Source: Paenibacillus albus
GTDB lineage: Bacteria > Bacillota > Bacilli > Paenibacillales > Paenibacillaceae
Direction: 5' to 3'
Assembly (NCBI RefSeq): GCF_003952225.1
Contig: NZ_CP034437.1
Coordinates: forward strand, 5,098,501 to 5,162,500
DNA length: 64,000 bases
This document shows, in pieces, positions 27,900-37,602 of the stretch; position 1 is the first letter of the stretch; each line of letters begins with the position of its first letter. The notes under the pieces were generated by a model, which was not told the origin of the DNA, made no database searches, and saw only the letters and a program-made list of their open reading frames with translations. The position numbers and the translations under genes are program-made.

Positions 27900-29609
27900 T
27901 CACTGAGCGGAATCCGCCTGCAAATAGGGGAGGCTGCCCGCGATAAAAACATCTGCGGCCGGCGATGGAATTGCAGCGGGAACATGCGACTCTTCCACCC
28001 CAAATACGTGCTTAAACACTTCTTCAACATGATCAACCGGAATGACCTGAACACCTTGCAGATCTGCGAAAATAGCTTGCCAGTTCTCGCGCGGAATAAT
28101 GACTGTATCCGCTCCTGCTTGGAATGCCGCCTCAACCTTGGCAAGTACGCCGCCTACCGGCTTCACATTGCCATGAATACCCATCTCGCCTGTCATCGCC
28201 AGCTTATGGCTAATTGGAAAGCCTTTGATTGCGGATGCGATTGCAGTCGCCATCGCAATGCCTGCCGAAGGACCGTCAATTGGCGTACCACCCGGAAAGT
28301 TAATGTGCAAATCGTAATTTTCCGGCTTCATGCCCATCCGGCGCAGCACGGTGAGCACGTTCTCGATCGAGCCTTTCGCCATGCTCTTACGACGCAGCGT
28401 TCTGCTGCTGCCTCCGCCAAGCTCTTCCTCATCGACGACACCTGTAATCGTGTATACGCCTTTGCCTGCTCGTGCTCCGATCGCACTTACTTCGATCTCA
28501 AGCAGCGTTCCCATATTCGGACCATATACGGCCAGTCCGTTGACAAAGCCGATTTGAGGTGCAGCTGGCACCTTGCGATCCGGCCTTGGCGGAATTTGGC
28601 TGCTGTTGACCACCCATTCGATGTCAGCCGCCGAAATCGTCTCTCGCTTCTCAGACAATGCAAGGCCTGCTGCCAGTTGAATAATATTGACGGCTTCGCG
28701 CCCGTTCGTCGCGTAGCGAGTGATCACGTCAATTGCTTCCTGTGAAGGAGGCAAACCAATCTTCTTCAGTGCATTCACGGCAATCTGCGAGATTTCATCT
28801 GGCAGCAGCGGACGGAAGTATATTTCCATACATCTGGACCGCAGTGCAGGCGGGAGCTCCTGCGGCGAACGCGTCGTCGCTCCTACGAGCCGGAAGTCCG
28901 CTGGAAGCCCATTCTGAAAAATATCATGGATGTACATCGGAATACTGTTATCCTCAGAATTGTAATAGGCGCTCTCAAGATAGACTTTGCGGTCCTCAAG
29001 TACTTTTAACAACTTATTCATCTGAATCGGATGCAATTCACCAATTTCATCAATAAACAGCATGCCGCCATGCGCCTTCGTTACTGCGCCCGGCTTCGGT
29101 TGTGGAATACCCGCAACCCCCATAGCGCCTGCTCCTTGATAGATAGGATCATGCACCGATCCGATGAGAGGATCCGCGATACCGCGCTCGTCAAAGCGAG
29201 CAGTAGTCGCATCAATCTCCGTAAACTTCGCCTCTTGCAGAAACGGCGACGTCGGATTCTTCTTCGCTTCTTCCAGCACGACACGCGCAGCAGCCGTCTT
29301 GCCGACGCCTGGCGGCCCATAAATAATGACATGCTGCGGATTCGCGCTGCACATCGCAGCCTTCAATGCGCGCAATCCGTCCCTCTGTCCGACGATATCG
29401 TTAATCGACTGCGGCCTCGTCTTCTCCGACAATGGCTTTGTGAGTGATACGGAGCGCAGCTTACGCAGCTTATCCATCTCTTTTCGCGACTCACGGTCTA
29501 CGGCGGTCCGGTTTGTTTTCTGGTTACGCAACAGGTTCCAGAAATACAGACCGATAACAATAGCAAAAAACACTTGAATAAACATCAGAATCATACTTAA
29601 ATTGCTCAT
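27900..29609 (-). CDS. lonB: Lon-like protease LonB (sporulation associated)
   Basis: A membrane-anchored Lon variant, in B. subtilis made in the forespore under sigma-F. The 569-residue protein has one N-terminal transmembrane segment (residues 5-25, MILMFIQVFFAIVIGLYFW), then an AAA+ domain with Walker [16 protein letters not shown] near residue 96, Walker B GGMLFIDEIGELH, and a Lon peptidase domain with Ser in PIDGPSAGIAMATAIAS and Lys in GGVLAKVEAAFQAG. It lacks the long LonA N-terminal domain, as expected. A strong AGAGAGGAG site precedes the ATG. In this window ispG separates it from clpX. Confidence 0.95.
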   Translation of the reverse strand: MSNLSMILMFIQVFFAIVIGLYFWNLLRNQKTNRTAVDRESRKEMDKLRKLRSVSLTKPLSEKTRPQSINDIVGQRDGLRALKAAMCSANPQHVIIYGPPGVGKTAAARVVLEEAKKNPTSPFLQEAKFTEIDATTARFDERGIADPLIGSVHDPIYQGAGAMGVAGIPQPKPGAVTKAHGGMLFIDEIGELHPIQMNKLLKVLEDRKVYLESAYYNSEDNSIPMYIHDIFQNGLPADFRLVGATTRSPQELPPALRSRCMEIYFRPLLPDEISQIAVNALKKIGLPPSQEAIDVITRYATNGREAVNIIQLAAGLALSEKRETISAADIEWVVNSSQIPPRPDRKVPAAPQIGFVNGLAVYGPNMGTLLEIEVSAIGARAGKGVYTITGVVDEEELGGGSSRTLRRKSMAKGSIENVLTVLRRMGMKPENYDLHINFPGGTPIDGPSAGIAMATAIASAIKGFPISHKLAMTGEMGIHGNVKPVGGVLAKVEAAFQAGADTVIIPRENWQAIFADLQGVQVIPVDHVEEVFKHVFGVEESHVPAAIPSPAADVFIAGSLPYLQADSAQ

Positions 29610-29667
29610 AGCGATTACTCCTCTCTAAAAAGAAAGAAACGGCGCTCTCGCCGCTTCCCCCAAAAAA

Positions 29668-29722
29668 AATCCGGCTGTATGGGGCTCATACTGTTCAGTA
29701 TTGCCCCTCGCCGGATGGAATA
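29668..29722 (-). terminator. Terminator after ispG
   Basis: Long minus-strand hairpin with outer arms ATCCGGC/GCCGGAT, middle GGGGC/GCCCC and inner ATACTG/CAGTAT, followed by eight T. It should separate ispG transcripts from lonB. Confidence 0.88.
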
Positions 29723-29750
29723 ATCGCGCTATTCACGTAAAGTTTGCTGC

Positions 29751-30872
29751 TTATGCCGTCACATGTGGACCAGGCAGGTGTTTACGGCCTGGAATTTCGC
29801 CCGTCTCTTCGAATACACGGACGATCTCGTCAATTTCTTTCTTCAGCTCTGAGAGAAGTTCAGCTTCAGGCACTTTACGGATCATCTCTCCGTATCGGAA
29901 CAGCATCCCTTCGCCACGCGCTCCCGCGATACCAATATCCGCTTCACGCGCTTCTCCTGGACCGTTTACAGCACAGCCAAGCACGGATACTTTAATCGGC
30001 ACTTTGATTTTGCTAATATACTCTTCTACCTCATTCGCAATCGAGAACAAATCAATATCAAGACGTCCGCATGTCGGACAAGAAACGAGCGTTGCAGCAT
30101 TCGTAATAAGACCGAACGTCTTCAGCAGCTCGCGTGCGACCTTCACTTCTTCAACAGGGTCGGCGCTTAGGCTGATCCGCACCGTGTTACCGATGCCCAT
30201 CGCCAGCAGCGCGCCAATACCCGCAGAGCTCTTGATCGTTCCGGTATTCAGTGTGCCTGCTTCCGTAATGCCGAGGTGAAGTGGATACTTAATCACTTCT
30301 GCAGCCATGCGGTATGCTTCGATTGCCATCGGCACATCGGACGCCTTCAGCGATACGATAATGTCGTGGAAGTCGAGCTCTTCTAGAATGCCGATGTGGA
30401 ACAAAGCACTCTCTACCATCGCTTCAGGCGTTGGGTAGCCGTACTTCTCGAGCAGGTGGTTCTCCAGCGAGCCGGCGTTTACGCCGATCCGGATTGGAAT
30501 GTTCTTCTCTTTGCAAGCTTTGACGACCGCTTCGACTTTCTCTCTACGACCGATATTGCCCGGATTGATTCGCACTTTATCGACGCCGTTCTCAATGGCA
30601 GCGAGAGCCAGGCGGTAATCGAAATGAATGTCCGCAACGAGCGGAATATGAATGCGTTTCTTAATTTCTTTAATGGCTTCAGCAGCTTCCTTGTTATTGA
30701 CCGTTACCCGGACAACTTGGCAGCCTGCCTCTTCCAATCGCAGAATTTCAGCGACCGTCGCTTCAACGTCCGCTGTCTTCGTCGTACACATACTTTGAAT
30801 AATGACTTCATCGCTGCCGCCAATTGTGAGCGGACCAACTTTAACCGGCACCGTATTCTTACGCAAGTACAT
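29751..30872 (-). CDS. ispG: (E)-4-hydroxy-3-methylbut-2-enyl-diphosphate synthase
   Basis: IspG (GcpE), a 4Fe-4S enzyme of the MEP isoprenoid pathway, converts MEcPP to HMBPP. The 373-residue protein has the TIM-barrel start [21 protein letters not shown] and the three cluster ligands in SCPTCGR and [11 protein letters not shown] near residues 265-310. It is flanked by a strong terminator downstream and a repeat-rich 306-bp gap upstream, so it is likely transcribed alone. Its presence between clpX and lonB breaks the common clpX-lonB-lonA order. Confidence 0.96.
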   Translation of the reverse strand: MYLRKNTVPVKVGPLTIGGSDEVIIQSMCTTKTADVEATVAEILRLEEAGCQVVRVTVNNKEAAEAIKEIKKRIHIPLVADIHFDYRLALAAIENGVDKVRINPGNIGRREKVEAVVKACKEKNIPIRIGVNAGSLENHLLEKYGYPTPEAMVESALFHIGILEELDFHDIIVSLKASDVPMAIEAYRMAAEVIKYPLHLGITEAGTLNTGTIKSSAGIGALLAMGIGNTVRISLSADPVEEVKVARELLKTFGLITNAATLVSCPTCGRLDIDLFSIANEVEEYISKIKVPIKVSVLGCAVNGPGEAREADIGIAGARGEGMLFRYGEMIRKVPEAELLSELKKEIDEIVRVFEETGEIPGRKHLPGPHVTA

Positions 30873-30889
30873 CAGGTAACCTCTCCCAT

Positions 30890-31062
30890 CAAGTGTAAAC
30901 GGCTGTCGCCATCTTATGATGGCAACAGCTTACGTTTCGCGGAGAATTTTAAGCACATTTATATCACGAAGCATATAAATGCTTAGAATTCAAGTGTAAA
31001 CGGCTGTCGCCATCCGACCTTCGGCAGCAAAGCTAACGTTTCACGGTGAAATATAAGTCTAG
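30890..31062. repeat. Two copies of a palindromic repeat 101 bp apart
   Basis: The 306-bp ispG-clpX gap has no gene. The 24-nt sequence starting AAGTGTAAACGGCTGTCG begins at 30891 and again at 30992. Each copy continues into a partner segment (AGCTTACGTTTCGCGG and AGCTAACGTTTCACGG), so each can fold back: in copy 1 GGCTGTCGCCATC pairs with GATGGCAACAGC. The loops differ between copies (TTATGATGG and CGACCTTCGGC). These look like members of a dispersed hairpin repeat. Confidence 0.7.
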
Positions 31063-31103
31063 TATAAGATAAAGCTTATACTTTTCTTATATTTGAACGT
31101 CAA

Positions 31104-31154
31104 AGTCCACCTCTGTGGGTCGCCCGCGTTTGGCAGGCGGCTACAGAGGTGGAA
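31104..31154. repeat. Long inverted repeat downstream of clpX
   Basis: Arms TCCACCTCTGT and ACAGAGGTGGA are perfect, with GGGTCGCCC / GGCGGCT continuing the stem imperfectly around a GCGTTTGG loop. No T-run follows on the clpX (minus) strand, so it could be a weak terminator, an mRNA 3-prime stabiliser or another repeat family. Confidence 0.55.
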
Positions 31155-31178
31155 ACATTTGAGGTGTTATTTATTGGA

Positions 31179-32435
31179 TCAGGCGCTTTCTTCCTTCTTC
31201 TTACCCTTTTTGGAAACAAGCTCCGGCATGATCCGGTCTTGAACGACCTTCTCTGTAATGGTGCAGCTGCTTACATCGTCACGCGAAGGCACTTCATACA
31301 TCACGTCGAGCATGAGTCCTTCGATGATCGCACGCAAGCCGCGGGCGCCAGTGTTACGCTTAATCGCTTCTTTAGCGATCGCATCAAGCGCACCAGCTTC
31401 AAACTCGAGCTTCACGTTATCCATCTCAAGCAGCTTCTGATACTGCTTCACAAGCGCATTCTTCGGCTCGGAGAGGATACGTACAAGCGCGCTCTCATCA
31501 AGCGGCTCAAGCGTCGAGATAACCGGCAAACGACCGACAAATTCAGGAATTAATCCGAATTTGAGCAAGTCTTCCGGCAATACCATCGAGAGGTATTCGC
31601 CTGCTTTCAGATCTTTCTGAGCATCGCCAACTGCATTAAAGCCGATTACTTTCTTGCCGATCCGACGCTTAATGAGCTGTTCCAGTCCGTCAAATGCGCC
31701 GCCGCAGATGAACAGAATGTTCGTTGTGTCAATCTGGATAAATTCTTGATGAGGGTGCTTACGTCCGCCTTGCGGTGGAACGGAAGCGACCGTGCCTTCA
31801 AGAATCTTCAGAAGCGCTTGCTGTACGCCTTCACCGGATACGTCGCGTGTAATCGACGGGTTCTCGGATTTGCGCGCTACTTTATCGATCTCATCGATGT
31901 AGATGATGCCGCGTTCTGCTTTCTCCACATCGTAATCTGCCGCTTGGATCAGCTTGAGCAAAATATTCTCAACGTCTTCACCGACATAGCCGGCTTCCGT
32001 AAGCGAAGTTGCATCTGCAATCGCAAACGGTACGTTCAGAATCTTAGCCATTGTTTGTGCAAGAAGCGTCTTACCTGAACCCGTAGGACCTACGAGCAAG
32101 ATGTTCGACTTCTGCAATTCAACGTCCTCTAGCTTATTCTGCGAATTCACGCGCTTGTAGTGGTTATACACCGCTACAGACAGCGACTTCTTCGCTTGCT
32201 CTTGGCCGATGACATATTGATCGAGAATCGCGCGGATATCGCGCGGTTTCGGAATGTCCTTCAGATCAAGCTCTTCTTCGTGACCGAGCTCCTCCTCAAC
32301 GATTTCCGTACATAGCTCGATACATTCATCGCATATATACACGCCAGGTCCGGCAACAAGCTTACGTACTTGATCCTGCGATTTGCCGCAGAACGAACAT
32401 TTCAGCTGGCCTTTCTCGTCGTTGAATTTAAACAT
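31179..32435 (-). CDS. clpX: ClpXP protease ATPase subunit ClpX
   Basis: AAA+ unfoldase that feeds proteins into ClpP. The 418-residue protein has the N-terminal C4 zinc finger Cys13, Cys16, Cys35, Cys38 (CSFCGK, CDEC), Walker [13 protein letters not shown], Walker [13 protein letters not shown], the pore loop GYVGEDV, and the ClpP-binding loop IGKKVIGF (IGF). It lies 34 nt after clpP in the same direction, so the two subunits are probably made together; in B. subtilis clpP is elsewhere. Confidence 0.97.
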   Translation of the reverse strand: MFKFNDEKGQLKCSFCGKSQDQVRKLVAGPGVYICDECIELCTEIVEEELGHEEELDLKDIPKPRDIRAILDQYVIGQEQAKKSLSVAVYNHYKRVNSQNKLEDVELQKSNILLVGPTGSGKTLLAQTMAKILNVPFAIADATSLTEAGYVGEDVENILLKLIQAADYDVEKAERGIIYIDEIDKVARKSENPSITRDVSGEGVQQALLKILEGTVASVPPQGGRKHPHQEFIQIDTTNILFICGGAFDGLEQLIKRRIGKKVIGFNAVGDAQKDLKAGEYLSMVLPEDLLKFGLIPEFVGRLPVISTLEPLDESALVRILSEPKNALVKQYQKLLEMDNVKLEFEAGALDAIAKEAIKRNTGARGLRAIIEGLMLDVMYEVPSRDDVSSCTITEKVVQDRIMPELVSKKGKKKEESA

Positions 32436-32469
32436 GAGTTTTCACCCCTTCTTGTTGGTTCGCTATAAC

Positions 32470-33051
32470 TTACAGAGACGTGACGACTTTATCGATCAAG
32501 CCGTAGTTCAGCGCCTCTTCCGCGCTCATGAAGTTGTCGCGATCCGTGTCGCGATCGATACGTTCATAAGTTTGGCCTGTGCGATCCACATAAATTTGGT
32601 TCAGCTTCTGCTTCGTCTTCAAGATCCAATCTGCATGAATCTTGATATCGGACGCTTGGCCGCGGACGCCTCCAAGAGGCTGGTGAATCATAACTTCAGC
32701 GTTAGGAAGCGCAAAACGCTTGCCTTTCGCTCCTGCAGTAAGCAGCAGCGAGCCCATGCTTGCAGCTAGACCGACGCAAATGGTCGATACATCCGGTTTA
32801 ATAAACTGCATCGTATCAAAAATACCCATACCCGCGGTGACTGAACCGCCTGGTGAGTTAATGTACAGATGAATGTCCTTCTCCGGGTCATCGGCTGCAA
32901 GGAACAACAGCTGCGCGATGACGGCATTGGCAACATCGTCGTCGATCGCACTTCCTAGAAATATAATCCGATCCTTCAATAAGCGGGAGTATATATCGTA
33001 AGAACGCTCTCCCCGATTCGTTTGCTCAACGACCATAGGCACCAGATTCAT
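32470..33051 (-). CDS. clpP: ClpP proteolytic subunit
   Basis: Serine peptidase that forms the tetradecameric chamber of ClpXP/ClpCP. The 193-residue protein shows the catalytic triad Ser98 (GLAASMGS), His123 ([10 protein letters not shown]) and Asp near 172 ([12 protein letters not shown]). The N-terminus is [25 protein letters not shown], with the usual propeptide/axial-loop pattern. No CtsR heptad repeat was recognised upstream. It stands between tig and clpX. Confidence 0.97.
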   Translation of the reverse strand: MNLVPMVVEQTNRGERSYDIYSRLLKDRIIFLGSAIDDDVANAVIAQLLFLAADDPEKDIHLYINSPGGSVTAGMGIFDTMQFIKPDVSTICVGLAASMGSLLLTAGAKGKRFALPNAEVMIHQPLGGVRGQASDIKIHADWILKTKQKLNQIYVDRTGQTYERIDRDTDRDNFMSAEEALNYGLIDKVVTSL

Positions 33052-33209
33052 GCGACCAACCTTCTTTCGTTATCGATTCGTCTTACCTCATCCATTTTAA
33101 CATGTTACGGAAGCAATGTCATTTTTCTAAGTACGGTTAGCACCGGGTAACTACATATGTACGTCTCAGGCTCCCACCGCATGCTAAAAAGCTGCAATAG
33201 GATAAAATA

Positions 33210-33238
33210 AGGCACGTATACACGTGCCTTATCGGTTC
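33210..33238 (-). terminator. Terminator after tig
   Basis: Stem AAGGCACGTG-ta-TACGTGCCTT followed by ATTTTAT on the minus strand, 10 nt after the tig stop. It separates tig from clpP. Confidence 0.75.
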
Positions 33239-33246
33239 ATTGATTA

Positions 33247-34542
33247 TTAAGCTACAGCTGTTTTGCTGTTCTCGAGCAAGAACTTGATTGTTTTGCGAAG
33301 TACAAGATCTTCTCTGATGTTGTCGAGGTTGCCGTTGTTTTCAAAGATCGAGCGAAGCTCTTCAGCTGGGCGGCCGTATTGTACAGCCAGCTTGTCAAGC
33401 TCTTCGTTCAAATCTTCTTCGCCGGAAGTGATGCCTTCGTTCTTCGCGATTTGCTCCAGAACGAGGTTGTTGCGAACGCGTTTCACAGCGTCAGCATTCA
33501 TTTGACCGCGAAGCGCTGCTTCGTCTTGACCGGAGAACTGGTAGTACAGCTCCAGGTTCATGCCTTGCATGCGAAGACGGTTCTCGAAATCACGCAGCAT
33601 GTAAGTTGTTTCGGATTCGATCATCGCTTCAGGGATGTCGATTACTGCAGCTTCAGCCGCTTTGTCAACTACCGCTGTTTCGCGAGCTGCTTCGTTTTCT
33701 TTCACTTTGCGATCTGCAAGCTTCGTTTGCAGGTCTTGCTTGTACTCTTCAAGCGTATCGAATTCGCTAACATCTTTCGCGAACTCATCATCAAGAGCCG
33801 GAAGGTTCTTGCGCTTGATTTCGTGTACTTTCACTTTGAATACTGCCAGCTTGCCAGCAAGGTGCTCAGCATGGTAGCTCTCTGGGAACGTTACTTCAAC
33901 ATCCTTGAAGTCGCCAGTAGCCATGCCGATTACTTGATCTTCAAAGCCTGGGATGAATTGGCCGGAACCAAGCTCCAGGGAGTGACGCTCAGCTTTGCCG
34001 CCTTCGAATGCTTCGCCGTCTACATAGCCGTCGAAGTCGATTACTGCAGTATCGCCGTTCTCAGCAGCGCCTTCTTCGATAACTGTCAGCTCAGCGTGAC
34101 GCTGTTGCAGACGGTTCAGTTCAGCTGCGATTTCCTCTTCAGTAACTTCTGCGTTAACAGCCGGTACTTCAAGACCTTTGTACTCGCCAAGCTCAACTTC
34201 AGGCTTCACAGTTACTTTCGCTGTGTACTTGAATGTTTGGCCTTTGCCGAATTGTTGTACGTCGATGTCAGGACGGTCTACTGGGAATACGCCAGTTTCT
34301 TTCACTGCCGCTGCATATGTGTCTGGAAGCAGGATGTCAATCGCATCTTGATACAGGCTTTCCACGCCGAAACGGGATTCGAAGATTGCCCGTGGCACTT
34401 TACCTTTACGGAAGCCAGGCATGTTTACTTTTTGAACGACTTTCTTGAACGCTTTGTCGATCGCTTCCGTAACTTGTCCAACTTCAACCTCTACGTTGAT
34501 GGAGACAAGATTCTTGTCTATTTTTTCCCAAGTTGCTGTCAT
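33247..34542 (-). CDS. tig: Trigger factor
   Basis: Ribosome-bound chaperone and peptidyl-prolyl isomerase acting on nascent chains. The 431-residue protein has the ribosome-binding signature NMPGFRKGKVPRAIFESRFG near residue 40, a central FKBP-like domain (NGDTAVIDFDGYVDGEAFEGGKAERHSLELGSGQFIPGFEDQVIG), and a helical C-terminal arm region. The start is the ATG at 34542 (MTATWEKIDK) behind GGAGGGG; the frame is open further to 34578 without need. It opens the tig-clpP-clpX block. Confidence 0.97.
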   Translation of the reverse strand: MTATWEKIDKNLVSINVEVEVGQVTEAIDKAFKKVVQKVNMPGFRKGKVPRAIFESRFGVESLYQDAIDILLPDTYAAAVKETGVFPVDRPDIDVQQFGKGQTFKYTAKVTVKPEVELGEYKGLEVPAVNAEVTEEEIAAELNRLQQRHAELTVIEEGAAENGDTAVIDFDGYVDGEAFEGGKAERHSLELGSGQFIPGFEDQVIGMATGDFKDVEVTFPESYHAEHLAGKLAVFKVKVHEIKRKNLPALDDEFAKDVSEFDTLEEYKQDLQTKLADRKVKENEAARETAVVDKAAEAAVIDIPEAMIESETTYMLRDFENRLRMQGMNLELYYQFSGQDEAALRGQMNADAVKRVRNNLVLEQIAKNEGITSGEEDLNEELDKLAVQYGRPAEELRSIFENNGNLDNIREDLVLRKTIKFLLENSKTAVA

Positions 34543-34638
34543 GTTATGCTTTCCCCTCCAAATTAAATAACACATCAATCTGTGTCAGATGTTTCACTGT
34601 AATAAACCATTCTATTATACTCAACAATCGGAGTAAGA

Positions 34639-35610
34639 TCAAGACTGGCTGCCGTGCTCGTTTTTAAATTGTACAATTTGGCGCAACGATCGGCAAGCCT
34701 GCTCGTATCTGAAGCGCAGCGCGTCTGTGATGCCGTATGCGTCCCTAACATCGTCGTCGTCAACCCTGCCATATAATGACAATTCAAGCACTTGATGGAG
34801 CGCGGCTGAATAGCAATCCACCGTATCATCGTCATCATTCAGCAAGCGCGTATAAGCCGCTGTGCCGTATAGGCATTGCAGACACTCTTTCCACAGCTCG
34901 CGGGCAAAATGAGGCAGCGATGCGTCGATCACTTCTGTTACCGATTCTACCCGTTCTACGACCCTTATAACCACTGGAGGAAAATCATCCATCGAAAGCG
35001 GCGTCGCTTCAATGTCGAGCTCCACTGTTTCGCCAAGCCGTTCGAGCTCGATTGCGCCTACTGTGCCAAGCTTCTTCAGCGATTGCAGCGCCTTGAACTG
35101 CAACGCCGGATGCACCTCAGCGCTTGTCAGCCAAGAAACAATCGTCTGTTCCACGAGCGGATGCTGCAAATAAGCAGCGCGTTCGAGCGCGAGGATCTGC
35201 TGATCTGCCACTGGATGATGCTGCATAATGTAGAGCACCTGCTGCACGAAGGCTTCATCGTAGTTGCCCGAGCTCAGGACATCTCTCCGCAGCGCTTCTT
35301 CGTCCACGTCATCGTCGCTTCCATCTGCAAGCGTATGTATGTCATTACCAGTCGTCTCGTAGGCCGGAAATGCGATATCCAGCCACGTTAATAAGTTGTT
35401 CCACTCCTCGTAATGACGCTTCTCTTCCCCCTGACAGTTCAGCAGGAAACGAAGAAGCTCCTTCGCTTCGCCGTAACGCTCGGATTCGAGCATACGCGTC
35501 AGCTGATTCTGATATTGATCGAGCATATTGGGAAACAGATATACGTTCTCTTTGTTGTCGCCTTGCGTATTAGTGGGAGTTGTAATAAAAATCACCGCCT
35601 TGTTCGACAC
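34639..35610 (-). CDS. Conserved hypothetical helical protein upstream of tig
   Basis: A 323-residue, strongly acidic, mostly helical soluble protein. It opens with a short variable segment and then LDQYQNQLTRMLESERYGEAKELLRFLLNCQGEEKRHYEEWNNLLTWL, which resembles a tetratricopeptide/HEAT-type helical repeat. Further parts are HPLVEQTIVSWLTSAEVHPALQFKALQSLKKLG (HEAT-like) and a run of Asp (LLNDDDDTVD, RVDDDDVRD). No catalytic motif was seen. The start is taken as GTG at 35610 with GGGGTGA 8 nt upstream. It is adjacent to tig on the same strand; similar genes occur at this place in Paenibacillus as far as I recall. Function unknown. Confidence 0.72.
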   Translation of the reverse strand: MSNKAVIFITTPTNTQGDNKENVYLFPNMLDQYQNQLTRMLESERYGEAKELLRFLLNCQGEEKRHYEEWNNLLTWLDIAFPAYETTGNDIHTLADGSDDDVDEEALRRDVLSSGNYDEAFVQQVLYIMQHHPVADQQILALERAAYLQHPLVEQTIVSWLTSAEVHPALQFKALQSLKKLGTVGAIELERLGETVELDIEATPLSMDDFPPVVIRVVERVESVTEVIDASLPHFARELWKECLQCLYGTAAYTRLLNDDDDTVDCYSAALHQVLELSLYGRVDDDDVRDAYGITDALRFRYEQACRSLRQIVQFKNEHGSQS

Positions 35611-35754
35611 TGATTATATCACCCCTTACTGTATATTTCCATTTGATACGCAGGCAGCCTTTCTACAGCTGAACAAGCCGCCTTGGCGCATGGTTCTTAA
35701 CGCCTATAATGCGGCTTGTTCAGCTGTAGTCCCCACTACAGTCCCCATATCCTG

Positions 35755-36105
35755 TCAGTCACTTTCAGCGTCAGCAAGTACCGCCCCTTCAATGTCGCGG
35801 AAAGGGAACCATTCGCCGTCCACCATAAACCGCCCGCCAAGCTGATCGACTCGCTCCACAACACCTTCAATGCGCGTATCCTCGAACGGATCGAACATGC
35901 TAATCATGATGAGCCTGTGAAGCTGCAGCGAAATGCCGAACGCCATCGCAATCTCTGACCACTCCGCCTCGTCGATATGTTTGCGTTCCCGGCGTCTTAA
36001 CTCCCGCTGATGCTCATTCTGCGCCAATTTATGCTCAGGCAGCATCATCCGGCTGTCCTCCCACAGCCAATTGCCGCCTGCCGTCAGCTTCTTGGAATCA
36101 CCCAT
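35755..36105 (-). CDS. YolD-like family protein
   Basis: A 116-residue protein with the YolD pattern: an N-terminal part rich in Leu, Met and charged residues (MLPEHKLAQNEHQRELRRRERKHIDEAEWSEI) and a C-terminal beta barrel-like region (HRLIMISMFDPFEDTRIEGVVERVDQLGGRFMVDGEWFPFRDIEGAVL). YolD proteins are encoded next to Y-family polymerases (UvrX, YqjW) and are thought to be functional analogues of UmuD; this is family knowledge. It follows the polymerase gene by 20 nt and should belong to the same SOS-type transcript. Confidence 0.85.
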   Translation of the reverse strand: MGDSKKLTAGGNWLWEDSRMMLPEHKLAQNEHQRELRRRERKHIDEAEWSEIAMAFGISLQLHRLIMISMFDPFEDTRIEGVVERVDQLGGRFMVDGEWFPFRDIEGAVLADAESD

Positions 36106-36125
36106 ACATCAATACGCCTCCTACC

Positions 36126-37391
36126 CTACTTGTAGTGTCCGCCAATCTTCATCGCCCGGTCCTGCGCTTGCCCGGCAGCCGTCTTGGAAACGGCGCGCAT
36201 AATAATGGCATCGCCGTATTTATCCTTCAGCCGGTCCATCGCCGCTTCTAATGCGCCGAGCCGTTCCCGATTGTCACCCATTACGAGCTGGTACTGCTCG
36301 TCGGACTGAAAGCCCGTTACCGATACGCCAACCCGCCGCACCGGAAGTCCGTCCCAGTGCTTATCGAACAGCGACATCGCATTGTAATAAAGATCATTCG
36401 TCACATGCGACGGATACGGCATCGTCATCTGCCTGCTGAAGCCCGTCGGCCGGTCGAAATCCGCACCTTGGCAGCCGACCGACAGCGTCCGCCCCATCTT
36501 GCCGATGGAGCGGCAGCGGCGCGCCACGAGCTCGCACAGCTCAAGCACGATGACCTTGAGTTCCTCGCGGGTGCCGTAATCCCGCGGCAGCGTCATCATA
36601 TGGCCGACCGACTTCTCGCCCATGTGCGTGCCCGGCTTCACCGGCGAGTCGTCGATGCCGTTCGCGATCCGCCAGCACACCTCCGCTTGCACGTCGCTGT
36701 TCTTGCCGAAGCGCTGCCGCATCCGCAGCTTGAGCTGCGAAAGCGGCGTCTGCGCCAGGTCGCCGATCGTGCGGATACCCATCCGCTCGAAATGCGCCGT
36801 CATGCGGCTGCCGACCATGAACATCTTGCTGACAGGCAGCCGCCACAGCGAATCCGCCAGCCGTTCCCGCTCGAGCACGTAGATGCCGGAGTCGTTCTTC
36901 TTAGCGAAATTGTCGCACGCCTGCTTCGCAAGCACCTTCGAGTCGGAAATACCGAATCGTGTATGAACGCCGACCGATTCCTTCACGTGACGCTGGATCT
37001 TCAATGCCAGCGCCTTGGCATCCCCGCCGTACATGTGCAAGGAACCCGTCACGTCAATGAACTGCTCGTCGATGGAATAAGCTTCAACGAGGTCGCTGTA
37101 GCTCTCATAAATCTCCGAAATGCGCATGCTGTATTCGATGTAGCGCTGCATGGAAGGCTTAATAATAACGAGGTCTCGGCATTTGCCAAGCGCTTCGCCG
37201 AGACGCTCCGCCGTCGTGACGCCATATGCCTTCGCGAGCGGGCAGGCCGCTAGAATAATACCAGAGCGCCGCTCAGGATCGCCCGCCACAGCGACCGGCT
37301 TCCCTTCGAGCTCTGGATTGAGTGCCTTCTCCACACTAGCGTAGAAGCTCTGGCAGTCCACCAGGAAGATCGTCCGCGATTTAGCCGGCAC
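36126..37391 (-). CDS. uvrX: Y-family DNA polymerase (UvrX/YqjW type)
   Basis: Translesion polymerase or UV-damage repair protein. The 421-residue protein has the metal-binding motif LVDCQSFYASVEKA near residue 10, the catalytic AYSIDEQFIDVTGS near residue 104, a helix-hairpin-helix region (GIRTIGDLAQTPLSQLKLRM) and a little-finger domain (GEKSVGHMMTLPRDYGTREEL). The reading SIDEQFID with Gln is typical of the UvrX/YqjW branch rather than DinB. Its GTG start overlaps the upstream small gene by 11 nt, with GGTGA as ribosome-binding site. Local base composition is more GC-rich than its neighbours. Confidence 0.92.
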   Translation of the reverse strand: MPAKSRTIFLVDCQSFYASVEKALNPELEGKPVAVAGDPERRSGIILAACPLAKAYGVTTAERLGEALGKCRDLVIIKPSMQRYIEYSMRISEIYESYSDLVEAYSIDEQFIDVTGSLHMYGGDAKALALKIQRHVKESVGVHTRFGISDSKVLAKQACDNFAKKNDSGIYVLERERLADSLWRLPVSKMFMVGSRMTAHFERMGIRTIGDLAQTPLSQLKLRMRQRFGKNSDVQAEVCWRIANGIDDSPVKPGTHMGEKSVGHMMTLPRDYGTREELKVIVLELCELVARRCRSIGKMGRTLSVGCQGADFDRPTGFSRQMTMPYPSHVTNDLYYNAMSLFDKHWDGLPVRRVGVSVTGFQSDEQYQLVMGDNRERLGALEAAMDRLKDKYGDAIIMRAVSKTAAGQAQDRAMKIGGHYK

Positions 37392-37581
37392 GATGCTTCA
37401 CCGGATCCACTGCCAATATCCCTTCTATGCGAAAGACGCGCGGAGCGTCTGCCGCCATACAATGCGCCCGGACGAACAATCCGTTGATCGCCTGCACCTT
37501 AATTCTCCGTTTGCTGAGCTTGCCCGCACGATCCTCATAAATAATGTCAACGACACACCCGACATATTTTGCAATTCGCAT
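37381..37581 (-). CDS. Small WYL-like beta-barrel protein of the polymerase operon
   Basis: A 66-residue protein (MRIAKYVGCVVDIIYEDRAG...RRIKVQAING...VRAHCMAADAPRVFRIEGILAVDPV). The pattern I-x-Y-x-D-x-x-G with R-x-I, a central hydrophobic strand, and R-x-F-R-I-x-x-I-x-A-V recalls the core of a WYL domain without any DNA-binding part. AGGAGG lies 10 nt before the ATG. It is first in an operon with uvrX (11-nt overlap) and yolD, and stands right behind the LexA-like boxes. WYL domains sense nucleic acids in other contexts, so a regulatory or accessory role in lesion bypass is inference. Confidence 0.7.
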   Translation of the reverse strand: MRIAKYVGCVVDIIYEDRAGKLSKRRIKVQAINGLFVRAHCMAADAPRVFRIEGILAVDPVKHRAG

Positions 37582-37602
37582 GCTGCCATCGCCTCCTATA
37601 TA

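Noticed and set aside
33379-34566. 395-codon open frame on the plus strand opposite tig
   Set aside because: It is the antisense shadow of the trigger factor gene: its Cys/Phe-rich translation has no family pattern and no ribosome-binding site, while the minus-strand frame is a complete Tig.
36357-37253. 298-codon plus-strand frame opposite uvrX
   Set aside because: Arg/His-rich translation of a GC-rich gene in antisense; the polymerase motifs are on the other strand.
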